43,075 nt of DNA, taken from the NCBI GenBank assembly GCA_034440155.1, contig JAWXBN010000128.1:1-43075 (forward strand), given 5' to 3'. The translations under genes and the position numbers were made by a program. Below, in pieces: positions 17,074-25,738 of this stretch (the stretch's first letter is position 1; each line of letters starts with the position of its first letter). Source of the stretch: Verrucomicrobiota bacterium (GTDB lineage Bacteria; Verrucomicrobiota; Verrucomicrobiia; JAWXBN01). The notes below the pieces were generated by a model. It saw nothing but the letters and a program-made list of their open reading frames with translations, was not told the origin of the DNA and made no database searches.

Positions 17074-17497
17074 TGGTAAACCGCCATGGCCTGATTGGTG
17101 GGGCGACAGGGACGGGTTCTGGCGGAGGAATTCAGCCGGATTGGGGTTCCTGTTTTCCTTGCTGATGTGAAAGGTGATTTATCCAGGTGAGCTACGGCCG
17201 GGGAACTCTCCCCAAAAATGGCCCAACGCCTCGAGTCTCTGAAGCTCGATGCTGCTGGACAGATCGGGGAAGCCAGTCCCACCATCTTCTGGGATGTGGA
17301 CGGGAATTAAAGGGCATCCGGTTCGTGTCACGATCTACGAAATGGGTCCTCTCTTACTGCCGCGGATACTCGACCTAAATGAAACACAATCGGGGCTACT
17401 GCAAATTATTTTCCGGGCGACTGATGACCAAGGTCTCCTGCTCCTCGACATCAAAGACCTGCGTGTGATGCTCCAATACGCTGCTGAGAATGCCTAA
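17074..17497 (+). pseudogene. Remnant of HerA-like (DUF853) ATPase gene
   Basis: Pieces in different frames read as the N-terminal third of a DUF853/HerA-family ATPase. In order: MVNRHGLIGGATGTG (Walker A with the Lys and following residues deleted near 17118), then EEFSRIGVPVFLADVKGDLS in another frame, then [11 protein letters not shown], then [16 protein letters not shown] followed by [18 protein letters not shown] and [20 protein letters not shown]. It stops at 17497. The usual protein is about 500 residues, so the rest is missing. The deletions and frameshifts make it non-functional. Confidence 0.85.
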
Positions 17498-18310
17498 ACT
17501 CAATAGGCAATTCCAGCAGCTCGACCAAGCGGCCGCTGCATTGACCCAATACCAGAATTACCTCGCCCAGATCGACGTCGGTAACCGTGAACCAGCAAAG
17601 AATGAACTCCGTAACTTTATGTATACAAATGCCCGCGCCCGGTTAGTTCCTCAAAGCTGGATTACCTCCAAAATGAAAGAGAATAAAAACGATACGACTG
17701 AAACGGATAAACTCCTCGCGTCCCTCACTGTCGCCAATCTTTCTGAAACAATCGATAAAATCCAGGTAATCGCCAATAATGACTCCAGCCAAACCCGGAA
17801 TGAATACTACGGGCTCCTCAATGATTCACGCCACTTACAAGCCATCGAAATGATTAATAAAACGCGCGGTCCTGTGGAAGCCTATAACCGCATGGGACAA
17901 CCCGGCGGCCAGCACCAATGGCGAAACGCCATCAGTACATTGGCCCTAAATATGCAAACGCAGTATGCCGCCAAAATCCTCAGCATAAAAATCGAAGTGA
18001 CCAATGACGGTTCCCCTGAGAGCACACTGAACAATTTGCTCGCGCAATTTGCCAAAGAGAAAAACTGGCCCGGTATGGCCAAGGTGCTCGAGCTCATCCG
18101 TAACGGACAATTCTACGGCACGACCAGCTCGGATGTGGTCAATGGGGAACTCTCCGCCGCAAGGAATTTCCTCGTCGCCGATCAAATGGAGAAAATGGGC
18201 CAAAAAGAAGAGGCCATCAAGTATTACATCGAAACCTTAAAATTTACTAGCGACCGTCTCCCCTCAAAGAGGCCGCCGACCGGCTCACCAAGCTGAAGTC
18301 CACACCCTGA
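17490..18310 (+). pseudogene. Truncated, frameshifted unknown gene (possible TPR-like protein)
   Basis: An open frame from ATG 17490 to 18296 encodes 268 residues of a polar, helical protein of unknown family (for example TSSDVVNGELSAARNFLVAD and KMGQKEEAIKYYIETLKFTS, reminiscent of a tetratricopeptide-like helix pair). The last residues (PSKRPPTGSPS) look shifted: one frame over, 18266-18310 reads KEAADRLTKLKSTP then stop, a more natural C-terminus. The 5' end abuts the HerA remnant and no signal peptide or native start is seen. I read this as the tail of a larger gene joined to the remnant by deletion. It could still be translated. Confidence 0.6.
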
Positions 18311-18583
18311 CCGTCCTGTTTTTCGATAAACCCATTTTTTTTAAAATCTACCAACTGAAGACTTGTCTCATCCCCTCTCGCACCACTTGAACAGGGTTCT
18401 CTGGACCTTTCCATGATCCTAAAAAAGGAAAATGAAAATTCCGAACTATTTGCAAGTGCTGCACTACAATGAATAAGCCACCGCTCCCTAATGAACCTTT
18501 TGAGTGGCAAGCTACTCTCCTGTAAGTGATTGAAGCCCCGCGGGAAGTTCTGATTTTGACTCGGTGTCCTGTAGGTTAAAAGA

Positions 18584-19039
18584 ATGCTGACAACAAGGAA
18601 AAATCGGTTGGATCCCTCAATGATCCCAGAGGAGCAAATTGCTGAACTGGCCAAATTATTCGCCAAACAAGGGCATGTTGCATTGATCGATTCGCAGGGG
18701 AATCAGATTCATCTGCCTGAAGCGCTCTTCGAGCATTTTGCTCGGATCGTGCGGCTGATGTCGGAAAAAAAAGCCATTGTGATGGTGCCGGAGGAAGAAG
18801 CTTTCACGACACAGGCTGCCGCAAATTATTTAGGCGTATCCCGACAACATCTAGTTGATCTCATTGAAAAGGCTGAGATTCCCCATCACCGAGTGGGCAC
18901 CCATCGCAGGGTCACTTTTGCCGATCTTCTCGCCTTCGAAAAACGGAGAGATCAGACCCGGCGCAAAACTCTGGACGAACTTGCCGAGGAGGTGGAAAAG
19001 GCCGGCCTCTACCATACCGACCACACAGGAGACCAGTGA
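18584..19039 (+). CDS. Excisionase-type HTH antitoxin of a PIN toxin
   Basis: This 151-residue protein has an N-terminal helical region and, at about residues 79-130, an excisionase/MerR-like helix-turn-helix (FTTQAAANYLGVSRQHLVDL, then HHRVGTHRRVTFADLLAFE). The acidic C-terminal tail probably binds the toxin. A second Met at 18620 (MIPEEQIAEL) may be the true start. It overlaps the downstream PIN gene by 4 nt (GTGA). That toxin is frameshifted, so this antitoxin is probably an orphan now. Confidence 0.8.
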   Translation: MLTTRKNRLDPSMIPEEQIAELAKLFAKQGHVALIDSQGNQIHLPEALFEHFARIVRLMSEKKAIVMVPEEEAFTTQAAANYLGVSRQHLVDLIEKAEIPHHRVGTHRRVTFADLLAFEKRRDQTRRKTLDELAEEVEKAGLYHTDHTGDQ

Positions 19040-19594
19040 GAGCTGACTACCGTGTCCTCATTGACTCTTGTGTATTCGTAAACTTCGGGGTTTGTGATCT
19101 TTTATTGTGGCTGGGAGAAAAGCCTCGAATGCTTCTACCCTGTTGGTCTGTAAACATTATGGATGAAGTCCGGCGCACCCATGTGGAAAAACTCAAATGG
19201 CCCAAATCACTGGCGGATACTTTTTTAGGAAAAAGTGCGAATCGCCTTTCCTGAAGGCGAAGTCAAAGGATATCAAACTTTACAGTCAGTACTCACAAAT
19301 GATCCCAAAGACAGGCATGTGCTCGCCGCCGCGATCAAGGGACAGTGCCCCCTGATCCTTACGTTTAATGTGAAATATTTTTCCAAGGAATCCACGTCCC
19401 CTTGGTTAATTGATGTCTGCCACCCCCAAGACTACCTTCTGATTTTATATGAAATGGACCCCAAACACATAATGGGATGTCTAGGGGGGATTGCTGGAAG
19501 GAAAAAGACTAAAATCGAGGACATTCTCCTTCATCGAGGAAAATCTTTACCTCTCTTCTCATCAAAAGTCCTCGATGATTTGGGTGCAGATTGA
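19036..19594 (+). pseudogene. PIN-domain toxin with a one-base frameshift
   Basis: The first frame, from GTG 19036, gives RADYRVLIDSCVFVNFGVCDL and ends with an abnormal LSFPE-less tail at 19254. The second frame, from 19235, continues the same domain (VRIAFPEGEVKGYQTL, then NDPKDRHVLAAAIKG and LILTFNVKYFSKE). The break falls in the run GGAAAAAGTGCG near 19229-19233, where one extra A explains the shift. Restored, it is a roughly 185-residue PIN toxin with acidic residues in LIDSC and DPKDRHVLAAA. Sequencing error or real mutation cannot be told apart here. Confidence 0.8.
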
Positions 19595-19646
19595 TGACAT
19601 CTTAAACTCTCGCATTGAACACGGTCACGAGAACTTCATTTTAAAT

Positions 19647-20165
19647 TCAAAGTGTCTTGAGGACTTCCAGCACATCCTGCGCCTGTTTTTTCGTGGAGGC
19701 TTTGCGGTCGAGCCAGATGATTTTGCCGTCTTGGATGAGGAAGGCTTGGCGGGCGGGGATCCCTAATAATGTGGGTACGCCAAAGGCATCGATGACCTTT
19801 CCTTCCTTGTCTGCTAGGAGGGTAAAGGGAAGCTTATATTTTTCTTGAAAACCCTTTTGAGCCTCCACTGTGTCCGCACTGACTCCGATGACGGCGACCC
19901 CTTTTTGACTTAGAATCTCAAATCCGTCCCTCAAACTACAAGCTTGAGCCGTGCAGCCTGGAGTGTCGGCTTTTGGATAAAAATAAACTAGGGTCAAGCC
20001 TTTTGCATATACCTCGCCGAGATCCACTGTATTACCATCCTGATCGAGTGAATCCAGAATAGGAGCTGGGTCCCCGACCTTGAGTTCCGTCCCGTGCAAA
20101 TGTCCCCCCAGAAAAAAGCTCAATAATCCCATTGCGATAAATCCTTTTTGAAATATTGTATTCAT
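19647..20165 (-). CDS. Exported PrxQ/BCP-type peroxiredoxin
   Basis: This 172-residue thiol peroxidase has an N-terminal signal peptide (IAMGLLSFFLGGHLHG) and is probably periplasmic. The active motif YPKADTPGCTAQACSLRD contains the peroxidatic Cys and a resolving Cys five residues later, which defines the PrxQ subgroup. The rest (VAVIGVSADTVEAQKGF, LLADKEGKVIDAFGV) is standard for the thioredoxin fold. The gene is divergent from the DUF2007 gene, with 73 bp between them. No dedicated reductase is adjacent. Confidence 0.92.
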   Translation of the reverse strand: MNTIFQKGFIAMGLLSFFLGGHLHGTELKVGDPAPILDSLDQDGNTVDLGEVYAKGLTLVYFYPKADTPGCTAQACSLRDGFEILSQKGVAVIGVSADTVEAQKGFQEKYKLPFTLLADKEGKVIDAFGVPTLLGIPARQAFLIQDGKIIWLDRKASTKKQAQDVLEVLKTL

Positions 20166-20238
20166 CAGTAAGAATAACTAGTGTCATTTTAACCTGATTT
20201 TCATTTTTTCGCCATCCAAAAGAAAGGTTCTTTCCTTT

Positions 20239-20628
20239 ATGAATGACATGGTGCTCCTCACTCAATTCAATTCGCTCGACGATGCATTCATGGCCCGGGC
20301 CATGCTTGATTCCGCAGGGATAGAGGCTTTTATTCCCGATGAATACACCCTGCAAAATAGCTGGGTCTGGATTACAGCTTACCAAGGGGTGCGCCTGATG
20401 GTCCCTGAGGATTGCCTCGACGAATCACGGGAAATTCTGAAAATCTCCAAAGAAAACGATTCCCCTTACCTCAGAGGTTTCACCTGTCCTACATGTGACA
20501 GTGATCATGTCATTAATGCCACACTCAAGAGGAAAGCCCTCGCCGCGATTATCGCCATCCTCAATATTCCCTTGCCATTCAGCCGCAAAAAATACGAATG
20601 TACTGCTTGCGGGCACAAATGGAAATGA
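20239..20628 (+). CDS. DUF2007 protein with C-terminal zinc ribbon
   Basis: This 129-residue cytoplasmic protein has an N-terminal DUF2007 ('putative signal transducing protein') fold (VLLTQFNSLDDAFMARAMLD, then GIEAFIPDE and GVRLMVPEDCLDESREIL). A zinc ribbon is formed by CPTCDSDH and CTACGHKWK. Function is unknown in general. The combination with a zinc ribbon is common in PVC bacteria, to my knowledge. Confidence 0.8.
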   Translation: MNDMVLLTQFNSLDDAFMARAMLDSAGIEAFIPDEYTLQNSWVWITAYQGVRLMVPEDCLDESREILKISKENDSPYLRGFTCPTCDSDHVINATLKRKALAAIIAILNIPLPFSRKKYECTACGHKWK

Positions 20629-20732
20629 TGACACGGGTAACAACTTTCCGAGAGGGTTTCACCAGCTCATCAGCGATATCGACATTTGTTTTCCTATGAG
20701 TACCCATACCACATGACACCCTCTGATTCAGT

Positions 20733-20761
20733 AAAAAAGCCGTCATCAAACGATGACGGCT
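20733..20761 (-). terminator. Rho-independent terminator of cysI
   Basis: A perfect 10-bp stem, AGCCGTCATC (20738-20747) with GATGACGGCT (20752-20761), has a 4-nt loop. On the minus strand it is followed by a six-T run (the A-run at 20733-20738). It sits 33 bp past the cysI stop. Confidence 0.9.
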
Positions 20762-20793
20762 CTATGGAAAACCAGATTAGTTAGAAGGCGCGA

Positions 20794-22545
20794 CTATTCG
20801 GCAGGGGTCCCTGTTGCTTTTAAGGAGGCCAAACGTGATTCACGCTCCTTCAGCTCGTAGTGGAATTGATCCGCGTGTGGAGCCGGGCCAGTGACTTTCG
20901 TACGACCCCAGAAGTCTGTGAAACTCTCACCGGCTTTACGGTTCGCCTTAAAATCTTCCAAATAAGTACGCACGGTAGCGGCAATGTCTTTACGTTCGAG
21001 GGATTTTTTCTCAAGGCCCGCCAAACGGTCACCGCGGGATGAACCGCCGACATAAAAGGCATATTTATTTGGAGCCCTACCGACAAATGCAAAGTCTGCA
21101 TTGTAAGGGCGGGCACAACCATTCGGGCAACCGGTCATCCGGACGAGGATGGGCTCTTTCTCGATGCCCAAATCCTTCAGGACCGCATCGATCTCGTCCA
21201 TGACACTACTAAAGACACGTTCACTCTCCGCGAGGGATAAGCCGCATGTCGGGAGGGCCACACAGGCATGGGCGACCTTGCGGGCTTCGGTAAAGCCTTC
21301 CACCGGAGGAACCCCGTTTTCCGAGAGGATCTTTTCGACTGCGGGTTTTTGCTCAGCGGTAATATCGTGGAAAATGATATTACAATTCGGTGTTAACATG
21401 ACTGGGCAACCAATCTCCTTGGCGATTTTAATGAAAGCCGCCTTGTAATCAATCCCGTCGCCATCCTTGATCCGGCCTTGGGCGACATGTACCCCGACAA
21501 AGAGATTCCCATCGCCTTGTTCATTCCATCCGAGTGCATCGGAAACCGTCGTGAATGTCATAGGTTTAAAAGGTGATGTCGGTGATTTCATACGTGCTTT
21601 GACGCCATCCCGGACAAAGTCGATTCCTTTGTGTAATACGAGATATTTAAAGCGGGATTGTTTACGGTCTTCACGATTACCGTGGTCACGCTGGAAAGTC
21701 ACAATAGCTTCGCAAGCTTCGAGGGCGTGTTCTTTAGCCACATAAAAGAGGGGTTGAGCGAGGCAAGGCTGGGTCGCGGTATTCCCGTGCGCCATCCCAA
21801 ATCCACCACCGACGACGATATGATAACCGAGCAATTTGCCAGCCTCGACATGGGCGATAAAACCGATATCCTGCGAGTAAATATCCACATCGTTACGGGG
21901 AGGAATCACGATGCCTATTTTGAATTTACGGGGGAGATAATGTTTCCCGTAGATGGGCTCCACTTCTTCCGGTGTTTTCCCCGACAAATCAACTTTTTGT
22001 CCATCGAGCCATATCTCGGCATAAGCCCCAGCGCGCGGGAGGAAATAAGCAGTGATCTCATTAGCAAATCTCAAACATTCGGCATGGGCATCGTCCTTGA
22101 TCGGGGAGGAAGGCCCCATCGTATTACGGACCACATCACCACAAGCTCCTAATGTCGTCACCCCAGATTCATGGATTCTTTGGACGCATTCCTTAAATCC
22201 GCCTTTGAGTATCCCGTGGAATTGAATGCCTTGGCGTGTCGTGATACGCATGGTCCGATTGCCCAAGTCATCGGCTAATTGATCGTGAACGACGTACTGG
22301 GCCGCTGTCATCGATCCACCCGGGGTTTTTGTCCGGAGCATGAAACTCCACGCCTTGTCTTTTCCCTCAGCTTTGAGCTTTGAGCGGAGATCGCGGTCAT
22401 CTTGTTGATAGGAGCCATGGAATTTGAGGAGCAGGTTTTCTTCCTCACTAAAATGGGTTTTTGAAGCGTCAGCCAGTGTTTCGGCCAATGTTCCGCGTAA
22501 ATAATTACTCTTATCCTTGAGTTCTTCTACCGGGTTATTCGACAT
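20794..22545 (-). CDS. cysI: Assimilatory sulfite reductase, siroheme-[4Fe-4S] subunit
   Basis: This 583-residue hemoprotein reduces sulfite to sulfide. Start ATG 22545 (MSNNPVEELK) has TTAGGAAAA upstream; an ORF extension to 22668 is not supported. The ferredoxin-like substrate-binding repeats contain RTKTPGGSMTAAQYV and RITTRQGIQFHG, and the cluster/siroheme cysteines lie in VALPTCGLSLAESE and TGCPNGCARPY. The length matches CysI (about 570). No cysJ, cysH or other sulfate genes are adjacent, so the electron donor is elsewhere, or ferredoxin. Its terminator is at 20733-20761. Confidence 0.95.
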   Translation of the reverse strand: MSNNPVEELKDKSNYLRGTLAETLADASKTHFSEEENLLLKFHGSYQQDDRDLRSKLKAEGKDKAWSFMLRTKTPGGSMTAAQYVVHDQLADDLGNRTMRITTRQGIQFHGILKGGFKECVQRIHESGVTTLGACGDVVRNTMGPSSPIKDDAHAECLRFANEITAYFLPRAGAYAEIWLDGQKVDLSGKTPEEVEPIYGKHYLPRKFKIGIVIPPRNDVDIYSQDIGFIAHVEAGKLLGYHIVVGGGFGMAHGNTATQPCLAQPLFYVAKEHALEACEAIVTFQRDHGNREDRKQSRFKYLVLHKGIDFVRDGVKARMKSPTSPFKPMTFTTVSDALGWNEQGDGNLFVGVHVAQGRIKDGDGIDYKAAFIKIAKEIGCPVMLTPNCNIIFHDITAEQKPAVEKILSENGVPPVEGFTEARKVAHACVALPTCGLSLAESERVFSSVMDEIDAVLKDLGIEKEPILVRMTGCPNGCARPYNADFAFVGRAPNKYAFYVGGSSRGDRLAGLEKKSLERKDIAATVRTYLEDFKANRKAGESFTDFWGRTKVTGPAPHADQFHYELKERESRLASLKATGTPAE

Positions 22546-22749
22546 AACGTATTTTCCTAATGATGATTGTTCCGCTACAAAGTGAACGACTTCCGAAAGA
22601 AAATCAATTGAGATCATCACATTAACATTAATATTCCCACTAAATAGATGGGATTCCTTTCCATACATTTGGACATATGATGATTTTTTACAAAAAAAGC
22701 CTAAAAATCTCTTGGCTTTTGAGAGTGTTAACTTAAATATTGTATTTCT

Positions 22750-23754
22750 ATGGCTGGGCCTATTGATTCAGAAAGTGAGAGCAGCATAACCATTTATCTT
22801 CGTGAAATCGGGAAAGTCCCCCTTTTAACCGTTCAGGACGAGATTGATCTGGCTGCAATCATCAAAAAAGGGGTGGAAGCAGAAGTAAAAATCAAGGAAT
22901 TCACTAAAAAGGTCAAGGGAATCCCTGCAAAAGTGACCGTTACCAAGACTAAAGCGGTCAAAAAAACTATTCCTGATAAGGATAAAGCCAAAAAAGCAGC
23001 TCTTCAAAAGCTTGCCGAAGAAGGCGCTCAAGCCCGTGAACGCATGATCAAGAGCAATTTGCGTTTGGTTGTTAAAATCGCCCATGATTATTCAAATTTC
23101 GGACTCCCCTTAATTGACCTCATTTCCGAAGGAAATATCGGTCTGATGAAGGCTGTGGAACGTTTCGACCCGAATAAAGGGGGAAAACTGAGCACTTATT
23201 CCTCTTGGTGGATCAAACAATCCATCAAACGCGCTCTGGCCAACCAAAGTAAAACAATCCGACTCCCTGTCCATTTGGTGGATAAGATCAGTAAGATGCG
23301 CCGGGTCGCGGCACGGATGAGTGAGGAATTTGGACGGGAACCCACCGATGAAGAGCTCGCCGATGAAATGAGTATGAGTGTGACAAAAATCGCACGGCTA
23401 CGCACAGCGGCAATCCGCCCGGCGTCATTAGATGCCCCGATCAGTAATGACGAAGACTCGGCGAATTTTGGTGACATTATCAAGGATGAATCCGCACTCA
23501 ATCCCTACGAGATGCTCCGCAGTAAAAAACTCAAAGATGACTTGGATGAATTATTAGCCATCCTAGACGCACGCGAACGCGAGATTATCAATTTCCGTTT
23601 CGGCTTGGACGGGGCGAATGAACGCACCTTAGAAGAAGTCGGGGTAAAATTCAAGATCACCCGTGAGCGTGTACGCCAAATCCAGAATATCGCCCTGAAT
23701 AAAATGCTTAAGGCCATGGGTAAAAAAGACCGCCAATTCATTTCAATTGATTAA
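22750..23754 (+). CDS. RpoD/SigA-type sigma factor
   Basis: This 334-residue sigma-70 has region 1.2 at the N-terminus (SITIYLREIGKVPLLTVQDE). Region 2 includes NLRLVVKIAHDYSNFGLPLIDL and STYSSWWIKQSIKRAL, and region 3 follows. Region 4 ends in TLEEVGVKFKITRERVRQIQ. There is no region 1.1. Between regions 1.2 and 2 sits a Lys-rich insert (about residues 50-80, KVTVTKTKAVKKTIPDKDKA) unlike the usual acidic non-conserved region. It is either the primary sigma of this organism or a close group 2 paralogue. Two other genes (apt, BASS transporter) follow closely. Confidence 0.92.
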   Translation: MAGPIDSESESSITIYLREIGKVPLLTVQDEIDLAAIIKKGVEAEVKIKEFTKKVKGIPAKVTVTKTKAVKKTIPDKDKAKKAALQKLAEEGAQARERMIKSNLRLVVKIAHDYSNFGLPLIDLISEGNIGLMKAVERFDPNKGGKLSTYSSWWIKQSIKRALANQSKTIRLPVHLVDKISKMRRVAARMSEEFGREPTDEELADEMSMSVTKIARLRTAAIRPASLDAPISNDEDSANFGDIIKDESALNPYEMLRSKKLKDDLDELLAILDAREREIINFRFGLDGANERTLEEVGVKFKITRERVRQIQNIALNKMLKAMGKKDRQFISID

Positions 23755-23783
23755 CCTACCACCCCGATAAGCCGGAAATTATT

Positions 23784-24317
23784 ATGCCAGACGAAATTAC
23801 GATCAAAACCATTTCAAATACCATACGTGACATTGTTGATTTCCCTAAACCAGGCATCCTCTTTAAAGATATCACTCCCGTCCTGCTGAACCCAGACACA
23901 TTCAAACTCGCTGTCGATGCCTTAGCTGAGCCCTGCCTAGCCGAACGCCCCGATATCATCCTCGGGATCGATGCCCGTGGATTTATTTTTGGTGCGGCTA
24001 TCGCCTACCATCTCGGCATCGGTTTTGTGCCCATTCGCAAAAAAGGCAAGCTCCCCTATAAAACCATTGAGCAATCTTACGAACTTGAATACGGCGAAAA
24101 TATTGTCGCGATCCATGAGGATGCCATCAAACCGGGAAACAAAGTTTTTATCGTCGATGACCTTCTCGCTACTGGCGGCACCGCCCATGCTGCGGCCATC
24201 CTTGTGGAGAAGCTCGGTGGGAAAATCACTTGTATCTCATTTTTAGTCGAGCTTGGATTCCTCGAAGGACGCAAAAAGCTGGGCGATTTGCCGATTCACT
24301 CCGTCGTGAAGTATTAA
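23784..24317 (+). CDS. apt: Adenine phosphoribosyltransferase
   Basis: This 177-residue enzyme salvages adenine to AMP using PRPP. Visible features: the N-terminal RDIVDFPKPGILFKDITPVL typical of Apt, the GIDARGFIFGAAIAYHLG substrate loop, and the PRPP motif VFIVDDLLATGGTA. The length is standard (170-180). It sits 29 nt after the sigma factor gene and overlaps the next gene by 1 nt (TAATG). Confidence 0.97.
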   Translation: MPDEITIKTISNTIRDIVDFPKPGILFKDITPVLLNPDTFKLAVDALAEPCLAERPDIILGIDARGFIFGAAIAYHLGIGFVPIRKKGKLPYKTIEQSYELEYGENIVAIHEDAIKPGNKVFIVDDLLATGGTAHAAAILVEKLGGKITCISFLVELGFLEGRKKLGDLPIHSVVKY

Positions 24318-25276
24318 TGGCTCGCATTTTAGCCATCTTAGCCAATCTCTTTCCCGTCTGGGTGCTCAGCGGAGCAGTACTCGCACTCATCCAGCCTTCA
24401 CTCTTTGATTGGTATAATGTCAAGTGGATCAATCCCACCTTGGCTATTATCATGTTAGGGATGGGGCTGACCCTTTCTTTTGATGACTTCCGAGGGATCC
24501 GTAAAATGCCAAAGGCCGTTACGATCGGCTTTTTCGCCCAGTACACGATCATGCCATTTATGGGATGGCTCTCTGCGAGCGTGTTTAATCTCCCCACCCC
24601 GATGAAAGTAGGCCTGATCCTTGTCGCCTGTTGTCCCGGCGGGACGGCATCAAATATCGTGTGTTACATCGCACGGAGCAATGTAGCACTCTCCGTCGTG
24701 ATGACCATGTGCAGCACACTCGCGGCCGCAATCATGACCCCGCTCCTGACAAAATGGCTGGCTGGTACCATGGTCTATGTAAATGGATGGAACCTCTTTT
24801 TTGACACGGTCCAAGTCGTCGTCCTTCCCGTCATCGGAGGACTACTCTTGAATCAATTTGCTCGGGAAAAAGTTAAATTCGCATTACCCGTGCTTCCCTT
24901 GGTGGCTGTCCTCGGCGTGGTCCTGATTGTCGCCAAAATCATCGGACTCAATGCAGAAGCTATCCGTCAATCCGGCCCCACACTTCTCTTGGCGGTATTC
25001 ACTCTCCACAGTACAGGATTCGCCGTGGGTTACATTTTCGCCCGCCTCATGAGGCTGGATGAGTTATCCTCCCGTACCGTTTCGGTCGAAGTCGGCATGC
25101 AGAATTCCGGACTCGGCGTGGTGCTGGCGAGGAATAACTTTTCCGATCCCCTAACTGCCGTACCTTGTGCCGTTTCCAGTGTCTTCCACTCGCTCATCGG
25201 CAGTGCCCTAGCCGGTTATTGGCGTCTCAAAAAGGATGCGGGACTAAATAAAAGTTCACCCCTTAAATCTATCTAA
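24317..25276 (+). CDS. Bile acid:sodium symporter (BASS) family transporter
   Basis: This 319-residue inner-membrane protein has about nine or ten transmembrane helices. The family motifs are present: IIMLGMGLTLSFDDFR near the N-terminus, VACCPGGTASNIVCYIARSN (crossing loop) and SVEVGMQNSGLGVVLA (second crossing helix with Glu and Gln-Asn). BASS proteins import anions such as pantothenate, ketopantoate or pyruvate with sodium, and the substrate here cannot be assigned. Starts at ATG 24317, coupled to apt by TAATG. Confidence 0.9.
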   Translation: MARILAILANLFPVWVLSGAVLALIQPSLFDWYNVKWINPTLAIIMLGMGLTLSFDDFRGIRKMPKAVTIGFFAQYTIMPFMGWLSASVFNLPTPMKVGLILVACCPGGTASNIVCYIARSNVALSVVMTMCSTLAAAIMTPLLTKWLAGTMVYVNGWNLFFDTVQVVVLPVIGGLLLNQFAREKVKFALPVLPLVAVLGVVLIVAKIIGLNAEAIRQSGPTLLLAVFTLHSTGFAVGYIFARLMRLDELSSRTVSVEVGMQNSGLGVVLARNNFSDPLTAVPCAVSSVFHSLIGSALAGYWRLKKDAGLNKSSPLKSI

Positions 25277-25481
25277 ATCTTCTCACTCTTTTTTTGAGCG
25301 GGAGCCAATAGCGGCGATCAATATCTGGGCAAATCATTTCCTCCTGCGCAAGTCCAAGAACCACCTTCTCTTCATCACCCGCCATCAGGGCGAAATCCGT
25401 ATTCCTCCTAAACTCTGCTGCACCGTGTAAAACACATGCCTGACCGCCCATTAGCAGGCATTTCACTTGAAAATCCTGCAT
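25269..25481 (-). pseudogene. Truncated nucleotidyltransferase-fold protein
   Basis: From ATG 25481, 70 residues read MQDFQVKCLLMGGQACVLHG and continue through AAEFRRNTDFALMAGDEEK before ending in KKRVRRFR. The opening matches nucleotidyltransferase-fold proteins of about 180-250 residues whose second acidic motif lies beyond this stop. DxD is replaced by TDFA, losing one catalytic acid. The gene is therefore truncated and probably dead. Its end overlaps the BASS transporter stop by 8 nt, suggesting deletion at that edge. Its start overlaps, in another frame, the small gene at 25408-25620. Confidence 0.65.
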
Positions 25482-25620
25482 CGTGGAAAGGACTTTGTGT
25501 ATCGGGTTCGGGATCAAGGCTACCTCCCGTTTGAATAAAAAATGACCAAAGCTTTTCAGTTTCCTTCCAACGGTCGATGGGAGCAAGCCGGTACCACTCA
25601 GCCTTTGGTAATGTCTTCAG
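25408..25620 (-). CDS. Small protein overlapping the nucleotidyltransferase remnant
   Basis: A 70-residue frame starts at CTG 25620 (or possibly lost its ATG) and contains KAEWYRLAPIDRWKETEKLW, then FFIQTGGSLDPEPDTQSPFH. This Trp-rich 'RLAPIDRW..E..KLW....GGSLDPEPDTQSPF' pattern looks like a small protein I have seen encoded just upstream of nucleotidyltransferase-fold genes, with overlapping reading frames. Function unknown. No standard ATG/GTG/TTG start exists in frame after the upstream stop, so the gene may be damaged along with its partner. Confidence 0.55.
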   Translation of the reverse strand: MKTLPKAEWYRLAPIDRWKETEKLWSFFIQTGGSLDPEPDTQSPFHDAGFSSEMPANGRSGMCFTRCSRV

Positions 25621-25738
25621 GGTTCAACATTGAACCAATAAGTAACACGATTAGAAGATCGTAGCAAGAAACGACTCTCGGCGAATATTGCTGAATAATA
25701 AGCTAGTTTTCTGAGGGCGGCAACCATATCATGCGGTT

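Noticed and set aside
19200-19260. Programmed frameshift in the PIN toxin
   Set aside because: The needed change is +1 and the GGAAAAAGT site does not fit a known +1 slip; simple mutation or sequencing error is more likely.
22546-22749. Riboswitch (SAM- or cysteine-type) upstream of cysI
   Set aside because: No conserved stem pattern or terminator is seen; the leader is short and AT-rich.
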